From: Bifidobacteriaceae bacterium
Lineage (GTDB): Bacteria; Actinomycetota; Actinomycetes; Actinomycetales; WQXJ01
Length of the DNA stretch: 64,000 bases
Assembly: GCA_031272885.1 (NCBI GenBank)
Contig: JAISSX010000037.1
Coordinates: forward strand, 62,001 to 126,000
Direction: 5' to 3'
Position 1 is the stretch's first letter. Every line of letters starts with the position of its first letter. Below, in pieces: positions 53,742 through 62,133 of the stretch. The notes under the pieces are model-generated. The model was not told the DNA's origin. It ran no database searches and was given only the letters and a program-made list of their open reading frames with translations. Made by a program: the position numbers and the translations under genes.

Positions 53742-55528
53742 AGTTCGCCTCCCTCTTTGCTGCCGCGGGCCAGTTCCGCCACCGCCATAATGCCGCAGGT
53801 CACCGCCGCCAGCAGCACGGCGGCCGCCAAGGCCGCCCCCAGATTGGCGATGCCGGGCCGGCCGATCAGCCGGTAGATCGCTACCGGCAGCGTGGTGGTG
53901 TCAGGCCGGGCCAGGAACGAAGTGGCGCCGAACTCGCCTAGGGAGACGGCGAAGGCGTAGGCCGCGCCCACCGCCGCCGGGCGGGCCATGACGTGGGCAT
54001 CGACCGTAGCGAACACGCGCAGCGGTGAAGCCCCCAGCACTTGGGCGGCCTGCCGTTGGCGCGGGTCGATGGCGCGCAGCACCGGCAACATGGACCGCAT
54101 CACCATCGGCAGGGCCACCAGGGCCTGGGCCAGCGGGATCAGCCAGAAACTGGTCCGCAGGTTGACCGGCGGATGGTCCAGGGTAATCAGGAAACCGAAG
54201 CCGACGGTGACGGCGGAAACACCCAGCGGAGCCATGAAGACCGAATCCAGCAGGCCTTGGGTGCGCCGCGCCCACGGCCCGGTTGGCCGGCGCGACAGGA
54301 CCACCGAAATGGCGATGCCCAACGCCATCGCCACGGCCGTTGCCACCAACGCGATCTTGACCGAGGTGAAGGCCGCCGTCAGCACCGAATAGGGCAGGCC
54401 GGATAGGCGGCTGGTGGCCAGGGCGCGGTAGTTATCCAGGCCAAGGCCGCTGGCGGTGCGCAGCGAGCGCCAAGCCAGGGTGACCAGTGGCGTTAACACG
54501 GCGGCCACCGCCACCAGCGTCACCACCACCGGCGGCCAGTCCTCGCGGCTGAGCGGCGGGGCGGCGGTAGCTGTGGCCCGGCCGGCGCCCGTCAACTTGA
54601 GGGCCCGCTCGCGGCGGCGCCGGGCCGCGCCGGCCAGGGCCAGGCCGCCCACCACCACCACGATCTGCAGCACCGACAGCACGGCCGCTGCCCGCAGGTT
54701 CAGCATCTGGGTGGTCTGGCGCCAGATCTCGGTTTCGATGGTGCCGTAGCCCACACCGCCCAGGATCAGGACGGTCGAAAAGGCGGTGGTGCAGAACAGA
54801 AACACCATCGCCCCGCCCGCCGCCAGGGCCGGCGTGATGGCCGGCAGCGACACCCACAGCAGGGACCGGAACGGTCCGGCGCCAAGGACCCGGGCCGCTT
54901 GTTCCGGCCGCGGGTCAAGCGCCTGCCAGAAGGTGCCCACAATCCGCACCATCAACCCCAAGTTGAAGAAGGCCAAGGCCGCCACCACGGCCGCGAAACT
55001 GCTGTCCAGACCCAGGAAGGCCAGCGGCCCACCCCGGCCCAGCAGGGACCGGAAAGCCAGGCCAACCACCACCGCCGGGAGGGCAAACGGGGCCGTGATC
55101 AGCACCCGGACCAGGCCGCGCCCGGGGAATGAGCGCTTGTACAGGACGTGCGCCAGCGGCACGGCGGCGGCGCCCACCAGGGCGGTGGCCACCACCGCCT
55201 GGCCCAAGGTGCGGGCGATCAGCCGCCAAGTGCGGGCCTGCGCCAGCAGGGCACCGAACTCGCTGAAATCCAAACCGCCGCCCGCCGCGCCATCGCCCAG
55301 GAAACCGCGACCAACCAAGGTGGCCACCGGCCAGGCAAAAAACAACCCAAGGAAGGCCAGCGGCACCACCGCCAGCCCGCCCAAACCGAGGCGCCGCCCG
55401 GCCCGCGCCCAGGCTTCACGCCGCCGGGCCGCCTCAACCCAAGTGGGGGCGGCGGCCGGCGGCGCTATCTCGGTTTGCCGGGTCGACCCGGTCAGCCCAG
55501 AACCGTCTCGGTCCACTCCGAAATCCAC
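53738..55528 (-). CDS. thiP: Thiamine ABC importer permease (two fused permease domains)
   Basis: A 596-residue permease with about twelve membrane segments in two homologous halves, each with a BPD-type EAA loop (RVLGAGPFRSLLWVSLPAI and QVLGASPLRVFATVDAHVM). This is the ThiP/FbpB layout. The start at 55528 is a GTG inside the end of the binding-protein gene (37-base overlap); a GTG at 55516 is equally possible. The first 45 residues are cytoplasmic and poorly conserved. Confidence 0.85.
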   Translation of the reverse strand: MDFGVDRDGSGLTGSTRQTEIAPPAAAPTWVEAARRREAWARAGRRLGLGGLAVVPLAFLGLFFAWPVATLVGRGFLGDGAAGGGLDFSEFGALLAQARTWRLIARTLGQAVVATALVGAAAVPLAHVLYKRSFPGRGLVRVLITAPFALPAVVVGLAFRSLLGRGGPLAFLGLDSSFAAVVAALAFFNLGLMVRIVGTFWQALDPRPEQAARVLGAGPFRSLLWVSLPAITPALAAGGAMVFLFCTTAFSTVLILGGVGYGTIETEIWRQTTQMLNLRAAAVLSVLQIVVVVGGLALAGAARRRRERALKLTGAGRATATAAPPLSREDWPPVVVTLVAVAAVLTPLVTLAWRSLRTASGLGLDNYRALATSRLSGLPYSVLTAAFTSVKIALVATAVAMALGIAISVVLSRRPTGPWARRTQGLLDSVFMAPLGVSAVTVGFGFLITLDHPPVNLRTSFWLIPLAQALVALPMVMRSMLPVLRAIDPRQRQAAQVLGASPLRVFATVDAHVMARPAAVGAAYAFAVSLGEFGATSFLARPDTTTLPVAIYRLIGRPGIANLGAALAAAVLLAAVTCGIMAVAELARGSKEGGEL

Positions 55529-56592
55529 CGATCACGGTTGGCTGCGATATCGGCCGAAGCCACCACCCACGGGTCATCCGACAGGGTGGCAAACTTGGCC
55601 CAGTCTTCCGGCAGGGCAACCGATTCCTTGACCGGGAAGACCCACATTTCGCCCGGCACCGTGGCCTGGAAGCTGTCCGACAGGAGGAAGTCGATCAGCG
55701 CCTGGGCGCCTTCGGGGTTGGCCGCTCCGGCCACCACCCCGGCGTATTCGACCTGCCGGTAGCAGGTACCCAGCGCGGTGGCGGTGGAGGGTTCAGTGTT
55801 GCCCTCCTCGATTTCGGACGGTGGCGAACTGGCGTAGCTGACCACCAACGCCCGCGTGCCGTCCGATGACGGCCCGGAGAACTCCGAGTAGTAGGCCGTC
55901 TCCCAGTCGCTGGTCACCGTCACGCCGTTGTCGATCAGGGACTGCCAGTAGTCCAGCCAGCCGTCCTCGCCATAGGCGGCCACGGTGGCCAGCAGGAAGG
56001 CCACACCGACCGATGAGGTCGAGGGGTTCTCTACCACCAGTTGATCCTTGAACGCCGGATCGGCCAACAGGTCGAAGCCGAAGGTGGCCGGTGGGTACTG
56101 GTCCACCGACACCGCCCGGGTATCAAGGTTGACACAGACGTCCGAGAAGTCGATGGCCGTCAGAGAGCCCGAATCGTCGACGGCGTAGCGGGCCTGTTCG
56201 TCGCCGCCCGCCGGCGAGGTGTAGGGCTCCAGCACGCCGGCTTCGATGGCGCGGGAGGCGAAAGCGTTGTCGATGCCCACCACCACGTCGAACTCGGGGT
56301 TGTCCTTCTCCAGGATCAACTGGTTGACCATCGACCCGGCGTCGGAGGCCGGCAGCCATTCGACCTTGACTCCGGCCTGTTCTTCGAAGGCGGCCTTCAA
56401 CTCGTCCGTCAAGACGAACGAATCGTGTGTCACCACGCGGACCGTGGCCGCTGCCGCGCCGTCCTGGGCGCCGTCGGACTGGCTGGCCGCTTTCTGTTCG
56501 GTGACCTGTTCCTCGGCCGCATCGCTGCAGGCCGCCAAGCCTGCCACCAGGGCCGCCGCCAAGCCTGCCACCAGTAGTTGATTCCTTTTCAC
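55492..56592 (-). CDS. thiB: Thiamine-binding lipoprotein of the ABC importer
   Basis: A 366-residue substrate-binding lipoprotein. The signal peptide ends in LAAC. VRVVTHDSFVLTDELKAAFEEQAGVKVEWLP, in pieces, is the ThiB N-lobe start, and FDVVVGIDNAFASRA, VENPSTSSVGVAFLLAT and YRQVEYAGVVAGAANPEGAQALIDFLLS are further family blocks. The start chosen is GTG at 56592, six bases after GGAGG; an upstream ATG at 56607 overlaps that site. A TPP riboswitch lies 78 bases upstream, giving repression by thiamine diphosphate. Confidence 0.9.
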   Translation of the reverse strand: MKRNQLLVAGLAAALVAGLAACSDAAEEQVTEQKAASQSDGAQDGAAAATVRVVTHDSFVLTDELKAAFEEQAGVKVEWLPASDAGSMVNQLILEKDNPEFDVVVGIDNAFASRAIEAGVLEPYTSPAGGDEQARYAVDDSGSLTAIDFSDVCVNLDTRAVSVDQYPPATFGFDLLADPAFKDQLVVENPSTSSVGVAFLLATVAAYGEDGWLDYWQSLIDNGVTVTSDWETAYYSEFSGPSSDGTRALVVSYASSPPSEIEEGNTEPSTATALGTCYRQVEYAGVVAGAANPEGAQALIDFLLSDSFQATVPGEMWVFPVKESVALPEDWAKFATLSDDPWVVASADIAANRDRWISEWTETVLG

Positions 56593-56670
56593 CACTTGCC
56601 TCCACATACTCGATGGAGGGCACCGTCACCACCGATGGCACCGCGGCACCACCTGGCAGAACGGAGGAGA

Positions 56671-56800
56671 TTCCCGACTTCCTGCGCCGGCATTACCCGG
56701 TTCAGGTTCGAGGGTCTGCGGCCAGGCCCCCGTTGGGGCAGGTCACACTCTCAGCCTCGCCGGGACCCGCAAGCCTGGGGCCGGCTCAGCTCCCCTGTCG
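56671..56800 (-). promoter_or_regulatory. TPP riboswitch
   Basis: On the minus strand the leader of thiB has the conserved TPP-binding elements: ACAGGGGAGC at the P1 side, GGCTGAGAGTG (the CUGAGA core), and CCTGAACCGGGTAATGCCGG followed by GCAGGAA. The pairing between these parts matches the THI element. It should control the thiBPQ operon, by transcription or translation; the GGAGG of thiB lies some 70 bases beyond it. No clear terminator stem was identified in that interval. Confidence 0.95.
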
Positions 56801-56852
56801 TTCGACAGTTGATCTGTCAGCCAACAAGCGTACAACCTGACACAATCAGACC

Positions 56853-57134
56853 ATGAAGATTGTCCAACGCCTCTACACCACCGTTGCCACCGTGGCGGCC
56901 GGGTTCGTGGCCGCGAAGGTGGTCAAACTGGGTTGGAAGGCCGTCAGCGGCAGCAAAGCCCCGGACGATGCCGATGACCTGAGCGCCTCCACCGTCCAGG
57001 TGGCCTTGTTCGCCGGCCTGCTGGCGGCCGCCACCGCGGTGGCCCAAACGCTGGCCAGCCGCAAGGCGCTGGGCCGTCTGGTGGCCAAAGAAGCCAAGCA
57101 CATCGCCACCGTCACCGGCGCCGACGCCGCCTGA
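56853..57134 (+). CDS. DUF4235 small membrane protein
   Basis: A 93-residue protein with two hydrophobic segments (TTVATVAAGFVAAKVVKLGW and VALFAGLLAAATAVAQTLA). KLGWKAVSGSKAPDDADD between them is the DUF4235 hallmark, a family common in actinobacteria with unknown role. TTGATC and TACAAC (56809, 56831) are a fair promoter 16 bases apart, divergent from the thiamine operon. Confidence 0.8.
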   Translation: MKIVQRLYTTVATVAAGFVAAKVVKLGWKAVSGSKAPDDADDLSASTVQVALFAGLLAAATAVAQTLASRKALGRLVAKEAKHIATVTGADAA

Positions 57135-57181
57135 CGGCCAGCGGTACCGTCCCTTTCGACCCCTATCAACAGGAGGCCACC

Positions 57182-57661
57182 ATGGCCCAATCGACCCCCG
57201 ACCTGTGCGACGAATTCCCGGACATCGTCCGTGTCATGGCGCCCGGTTTCATCAACTACGGCGGCCACGAGGCCTTCAGCGGGTTGGCCACCACCGTCAA
57301 GTGTTTCGAGGACAACTCGCTGGTCAAGCACCTGGCCGGGCAGCCCGGTGAGGGTCGCGTCATGGTGGTCGATGGCGGCGGCTCGCTGCGGCAGGCCCTG
57401 TTGGGCGACCTCATCGCGGGTGAGGCCGCCCGCAATGGCTGGGCCGGGTTTGTCATCAGCGGTGCTGTGCGCGATGTCGAGGTGTTACGCACGCTGCCGA
57501 TCGGCATCCGGGCTTTGGGGGCCGTTCCGGTAAAGACCGAGAAGCGCGGCCTGGGTGACATGGATGTGCCGGTCGAGGTGGGCGGCCTGGTGGTGGAACC
57601 CGGCCAAACCGTCATCGTGGACGCCACCGGCATCGCCGTCATGCCGGCCGAATGGGCCTAG
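57182..57661 (+). CDS. RraA-family protein
   Basis: A 159-residue RraA fold. GEGRVMVVDGGGSLRQALLGDLIAGEAARNGWAGFVISGAVRD (in pieces) and KTEKRGLGDMDVPVEVGGLVVEPG are strong family blocks. Members either bind RNase E or act as metal-dependent HMG/oxaloacetate aldolases and decarboxylases; the GDLxA and RD residues needed for the latter activity are present. ATG follows AGGAGG. It lies 47 bases downstream of the DUF4235 gene on the same strand. Confidence 0.88.
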   Translation: MAQSTPDLCDEFPDIVRVMAPGFINYGGHEAFSGLATTVKCFEDNSLVKHLAGQPGEGRVMVVDGGGSLRQALLGDLIAGEAARNGWAGFVISGAVRDVEVLRTLPIGIRALGAVPVKTEKRGLGDMDVPVEVGGLVVEPGQTVIVDATGIAVMPAEWA

Positions 57662-57873
57662 AGTCCCCCAAATTCGGCAAAATTTCTTCAAGATCGGCCG
57701 GATCGCGTAGGTTGTTCTACCCAATTTGTGTCCTGGGTCACGTTGACCGGGTGTATACAGGACTTGGACACTGCGCGCACACCCCCAGCCGTTGTCGGTC
57801 CTGCTCCGCCGGTCTCTGGTGGCCTTTGGCCCCGCCGGCACCGTCCCCCCGATCCCCAGAAGATTGGTCACCT

Positions 57874-58962
57874 ATGAGGAAAAGTCGCTTTGCCATTGCT
57901 GTAACCGCTGCCGCAACCACCGTTGCACTGGCCGTCTCGCCGGCCTTGGCGGCCCAGACCCAAGCCGAAATCGACGCCAACGTGGCCACCCGGGCCGCGC
58001 TCGGCACCATCGTCGGTCCCCAGGTCGATGCCGCGTACAACAACATCAAGGCCACCGTCACCACTACGGTCTCGAACACGGTCAAGGGCGCCATCGGCAA
58101 CTCCCAGGCCATCAAGGACACCGTCAAGCCGCTGCTGAAGGAAGCCATCAAGACCCAACTGGCCTCGATCAATATCTCCGATCCCCAGATCGATACGGTG
58201 GTTGACCAGGCTGTTGACGCCGTGGTGGACAACCAGTACGTGGACGCGGTCTTGACCAACGAGTTCGTCCAGGCCGTGCTGAACCGGGCGGTTGACTACG
58301 CGGTGGCCGATATTGTCAACCAACTTGGCATTGACGCCGACAAGGAACAGGTCAAGGAAGACCTGATCAACCAGGTGTGGAACGCTCCGTTGCAGACCGT
58401 TGGGACTGCCACCACCAAGGTGAAGGGCAATGTTGCTCCCACCTATGTGTCCGGTGTGGGCATCAACACTTCGTATTACAACTACAACGTCACCAAGTGG
58501 AACACCGCCACCACTTGTATCGGTCTGAAGATTGGTAGCAAGTGTTACGGGGTCACCACAACCGGCAACACCACCCCCAGCGAGATCACGGTGACCGGCT
58601 GGAACACCAGCACCATCAACGTGCTGGTACAGGCCACCACCGGCCTGGGTGCCGCCAGCCAGTTGAGCGTCTACCAGCAGCGGCTGGGCCAGATTGACTA
58701 CCTGTCGGTGCTGGGCAACGCCCTGTGGAAGGGTCTGCAGGACGAGGTCATGTTCCGCATCAACACCCTGCTGCAGCAGGCCAAGACCATGGTGCTGACC
58801 GAACTGACCGATGCGCTGGCGCAGTACGGCGTCACCGTGTCGCTGGATCCAACCGAGACCTGGGAGGAAATCGGCCAGGATCTGTTGGCCGGCATCGGCA
58901 CCTGGAGCCAAGCCCAACTTGACGCGCTAGTGGCCACGTTGCAGTACAACTGCGCGCACTAG
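57874..58962 (+). CDS. Secreted protein of unknown function
   Basis: A 362-residue protein I do not recognise. A clear signal peptide (MRKSRFAIAVTAAATTVALA, cleaved after PALAA near residue 27) is followed by about 150 residues of predicted helix rich in Val, Asp and Asn. A central part rich in Thr, Tyr and Asn has one likely disulfide (CIGLKIGSKC), then another helical part ends NCAH. No anchor is present. It has its own 212-base leader region with TTGACC near 57743 and a strong terminator, so it may be abundantly expressed. The start follows only a weak site. Confidence 0.75.
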   Translation: MRKSRFAIAVTAAATTVALAVSPALAAQTQAEIDANVATRAALGTIVGPQVDAAYNNIKATVTTTVSNTVKGAIGNSQAIKDTVKPLLKEAIKTQLASINISDPQIDTVVDQAVDAVVDNQYVDAVLTNEFVQAVLNRAVDYAVADIVNQLGIDADKEQVKEDLINQVWNAPLQTVGTATTKVKGNVAPTYVSGVGINTSYYNYNVTKWNTATTCIGLKIGSKCYGVTTTGNTTPSEITVTGWNTSTINVLVQATTGLGAASQLSVYQQRLGQIDYLSVLGNALWKGLQDEVMFRINTLLQQAKTMVLTELTDALAQYGVTVSLDPTETWEEIGQDLLAGIGTWSQAQLDALVATLQYNCAH

Positions 58963-58981
58963 TGTTCTAATTACTTTGTTG

Positions 58982-59028
58982 GGGCCCGGGGAGCGGGCGG
59001 ATCGCTCCCCGGGCCCTTGTTTCGTTTT
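58982..59028 (+). terminator. Strong intrinsic terminator of the secreted-protein gene
   Basis: GGGCCCGGGGAGCG and CGCTCCCCGGGCCC form a perfect 14-base-pair stem with a seven-base loop, followed by TTGTTTCGTTTT. It is the best canonical terminator in the window. Confidence 0.92.
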
Positions 59029-59079
59029 CGCTCAGTCCTGCCACTGCCAGGACCGTTCCAATCTGAAGCGATCGCTGCG

Positions 59080-60501
59080 ATGAGGAGCGTGACTTCGCCG
59101 AATCCCGCCGGTGCCCCTGATGATGCCATGGGAGGCGAACCGCTGCTGTTCGAAAGCCTGTTCCAGGACGTAGTTGATCCCCACATCCCGCTGGTGGATC
59201 ACCTGGAGGTGTATGTCAAGAATGTCGTGATTGGCCTGAACGACGAATGGCAGGCCTGGATTTCCAAGATGGTGTCCCGCCACTACCCGGTCTTCGGCTC
59301 CGCCTGGCAGCAGACTCTGGAGCTTGCGTTGGGTGAGCCACCGTTCGCCACTGCGGAATTGCTGGCTTGCTATGACGCATACCGGCTTGCTGCACGGCAG
59401 CGGTTGATCTCGGCCCCGTCAGGGCCGTTCTGCCTCGCAATCGCCAAACAGTGGCATGCCCTACACCAAGCCGGCCAACCCACTTCGGGTTGCCTGCGTC
59501 TGTTCACACCAGACGGAGTCGTCGTGCTGCAGGGAGGAACCGATTTGACCGCAGACGTGGCCCTGGTGGCAAGGGAGGATCTGACAACGCTGTTGTTCGA
59601 ACCGCCCACCCAGCCGGCAACTCAGCGCTACGCCCAGGCACCGATTCGCAGAGCCCTGGAAGACTATCTGCTGAGTCAGTCAGATTGGCTATCCGCCGAA
59701 GCCGAAACTTGGCGGGCAACCGACCGCGCGCGCCTTGGCAAACGCCTCGGAGTAGAAGGCGCCACCTGGCAGCAAGTGGTTGAGAACTACATGGGCGGGC
59801 CACCCTGCTCGCCGGAAGTGCTCAAGACGATCCGTTCCATGTACACCTTCGGTTCCCGGTACAGCTTTGGCTGCCGTAACCGGGCGATGGCTGGCGGCCA
59901 GGATCCAGACTCGCTTACTCCCCAGCGGTATGCCGAGGTGCTCGCCGACGTTTGGCTGGCCCATGCCAATGCCGCTAAAGCGGGCAGTGAACCGGTGGCG
60001 CCATGGTGGACACGTTTCCGAGCCTCGTCGCTGGACGAAAGCGACGGCCTTGCGCCAGCGTCCGCCCCAACGCTCAGCTTCTCCAGCCCCAATCTGAAGC
60101 TCCTGGTGGTGGACAAGTTGATGTACCTGAAACCGCTGTTAACGCCAGTCTTCGATGTCTATGAGTTTTGCGCTCACTATCCCGATGGTCCACTCGATCC
60201 GGAGGCCAACTGGTACAACGACTGGAAGAGTGTCCCCGAAGTGATGGAGTGGTTCGACCGTCTTCCGGTGCGGGCCGACCTCGCCGAGCACGTCGATGAA
60301 CTGATCTTCGACGGCGGGAACGACGTTTACGCCCAGGTGTGCCCATTGTGGGACGGCGAGGATGACCGTTTCGACGTCACTGAGATCACTGACGCCGACT
60401 TGGACCAACTGCCGAACCTCAAACGGATCTACGGCCTCGCACACACCCTCGGCGAGGAGACCAAGGCTCGGCTTGCATCCCGACAGATCACGCTTCAGTG
60501 A
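59080..60501 (+). CDS. Large soluble protein of unknown function, possibly DUF6892-containing
   Basis: A 473-residue cytoplasmic protein without signal peptide or membrane segments, many Trp and acidic residues. The last 140 residues (LKLLVVDKLMYLKPLL, then YEFCAHYPDG, WYNDWKSVPEVMEWFDRLP and a DELIFDGGNDVYAQVCPLWDG block) look like the family I recall as DUF6892; this is from memory and unsure. Codon use is less GC-rich at third positions than neighbours, which hints at transfer. The start is uncertain: ATG 59080 was chosen, and ATG 59128 or GTG 59089 are alternatives. After the TGA the frame stays open another 56 codons. Confidence 0.65.
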   Translation: MRSVTSPNPAGAPDDAMGGEPLLFESLFQDVVDPHIPLVDHLEVYVKNVVIGLNDEWQAWISKMVSRHYPVFGSAWQQTLELALGEPPFATAELLACYDAYRLAARQRLISAPSGPFCLAIAKQWHALHQAGQPTSGCLRLFTPDGVVVLQGGTDLTADVALVAREDLTTLLFEPPTQPATQRYAQAPIRRALEDYLLSQSDWLSAEAETWRATDRARLGKRLGVEGATWQQVVENYMGGPPCSPEVLKTIRSMYTFGSRYSFGCRNRAMAGGQDPDSLTPQRYAEVLADVWLAHANAAKAGSEPVAPWWTRFRASSLDESDGLAPASAPTLSFSSPNLKLLVVDKLMYLKPLLTPVFDVYEFCAHYPDGPLDPEANWYNDWKSVPEVMEWFDRLPVRADLAEHVDELIFDGGNDVYAQVCPLWDGEDDRFDVTEITDADLDQLPNLKRIYGLAHTLGEETKARLASRQITLQ

Positions 60502-60729
60502 TCATCGCCCCACCGCCCGTCCAGCGGCTACAGCGTCAACCTGGGGCGTCGACCTTGGGACCATTTGGTCTTTGCGAATGGGGATGGTCGCTCTCGTCTT
60601 GAGCCTCCCGCGGCGGTCGCCATCAACCCGTTCCGGCAGACCATGAATTGGTTCGTCTGCCTGAGTAACTGAGGAAGCCGGTCTGCGGGTTGTCCTTACG
60701 ATGTCGGTGGTCGCCTCTAAGGTGAATCC

Positions 60730-62124
60730 ATGATCGAAACATGGGTTGCGGCGCTGATAGGCGTGGGCTGTCTGATTCTTGGCCTGGTGTTGGGTTGGCT
60801 GCTGGGCCGGCGGGGGAGTAGTGGCCCGGACCCGGCAGTGGCTCAGGCCGCAGCGGTGGCCCAGATGGAACGAGAGCACGCCCTGCAGGTGCAGGCCACC
60901 GCCCAGGTGACCGAGGCCCAACAGCAGGCGGCAGCCCAGGTGGCGCAGGCCCGTGAGGTGGCGGCGGCGGCCCAGGCCACGGCGGCCCGGCTGGCAGAAG
61001 AAAACGCCGAGTTGCGGCAGCGCGCCCAGGAAGACCAGAACGTGTTGAAGGCTCTGGTCCCGGTGCAGGCCAAGATTCAAGACGTGGCCCAGTACGTGGC
61101 CGTCTTGGAGAAGGAACGGGCCGGCCAATACGAACAGTTGCAGGAACAACTCAGGTTGGCCCGGCAGACCGATGAACACCTGCGGTCATCGACCGACGCC
61201 CTGGCCGGTGCGCTGCGCTCCAACCAGGTACGCGGCCAGTGGGGCGAGATCGAGTTGCGGCGCATTTTGGAGCTGTCCGGCCTGGGCCGCCATGTCAGCT
61301 TCTCCGAGCAGGTCACCCTGCCCGCCCAAGGGGGCGAGGGCGGCGGCCGGCCCGATGTCGTGATCAACCTACCGGGTGACAAGTTCCTGGCCATCGACGC
61401 CAAGGTGCCCATGGGAGCCTACCTGGAGGCCTCGGCCCTCGCCGGGGATGACCCGCAGGCGGACACTCGCCGCACCGGCCTGCTGGCGGAGCACGCCCGC
61501 CAGTTGCGTTCCCACGTCGACGTACTGGCCAAGCGCACCTACTGGGAAGGCCTGACCAACAGCCCTGAATTCGTGGTCATGTTCGTCCCCACCGAAGCCC
61601 TGCTCAGTTCGGCGCTGGACACCGACCCCGGTCTGATGGACTATGCCCTCAGCAAGGGGGTGGCCCCGGCGACGCCGTCCTCCCTGCTGGCACTGCTCAA
61701 GACGGTGGCCACCATCTGGCAGCATTCGACCGTCACCGACCAGGCGCGTGACCTGCTGGAACTGGGCCGCACCCTGTACAAGCGTCTGGGAACCCTGGGC
61801 GGGCACGTCGGCAAGATGGGCGGGGCGCTGGAGCGGACGGTCGCGGCCTACAACCAGATGGTCGGGTCGCTGGAACGGCAGGTCTTCTCCACCGCCCGGC
61901 GGTTCGAAGCCTTCGATGCCGCCGGCCTTGAATCACCCCAACTGGAGTCGGAGAAGATCCAGGTGCGCCAACTGACCGCGCCCGAATTGGCCGAGATCGA
62001 CGACGAGGCCGAACTGTCTGCCGGTGGCAACCTGCTGGAGGACGCGCCGTCGGCCACCGATGGCGATGCTGACGGCGCCGAAGAGGAAGAAGGCGGCGCC
62101 GAAGAGGAACAGGGTGAGGAATAG
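60730..62124 (+). CDS. rmuC: RmuC family DNA recombination protein
   Basis: A 464-residue protein: one N-terminal membrane segment (LIGVGCLILGLVLGWLLG), a coiled coil rich in Ala, Gln and Glu (residues about 40-155), and the nuclease-like RmuC domain with GQWGEIELRRILELSGL, PDVVINLPGDKFLAIDAKVPM and SPEFVVMFVPTEALLSSAL. The Glu/Asp-rich tail (EEEEGGAEEEQGEE) is unusual. RmuC is thought to limit DNA inversions at short repeats. ATG follows AAGGTG by six bases. It is convergent with parB, nine bases apart. Confidence 0.92.
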   Translation: MIETWVAALIGVGCLILGLVLGWLLGRRGSSGPDPAVAQAAAVAQMEREHALQVQATAQVTEAQQQAAAQVAQAREVAAAAQATAARLAEENAELRQRAQEDQNVLKALVPVQAKIQDVAQYVAVLEKERAGQYEQLQEQLRLARQTDEHLRSSTDALAGALRSNQVRGQWGEIELRRILELSGLGRHVSFSEQVTLPAQGGEGGGRPDVVINLPGDKFLAIDAKVPMGAYLEASALAGDDPQADTRRTGLLAEHARQLRSHVDVLAKRTYWEGLTNSPEFVVMFVPTEALLSSALDTDPGLMDYALSKGVAPATPSSLLALLKTVATIWQHSTVTDQARDLLELGRTLYKRLGTLGGHVGKMGGALERTVAAYNQMVGSLERQVFSTARRFEAFDAAGLESPQLESEKIQVRQLTAPELAEIDDEAELSAGGNLLEDAPSATDGDADGAEEEEGGAEEEQGEE

Positions 62125-62133
62125 CCCGCCGGC

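Noticed and set aside
60502..60669. Programmed stop-codon read-through extending the unknown 473-residue protein
   Set aside because: No read-through signal or selenocysteine element was recognised; an open stretch of 56 codons is common at this GC content.
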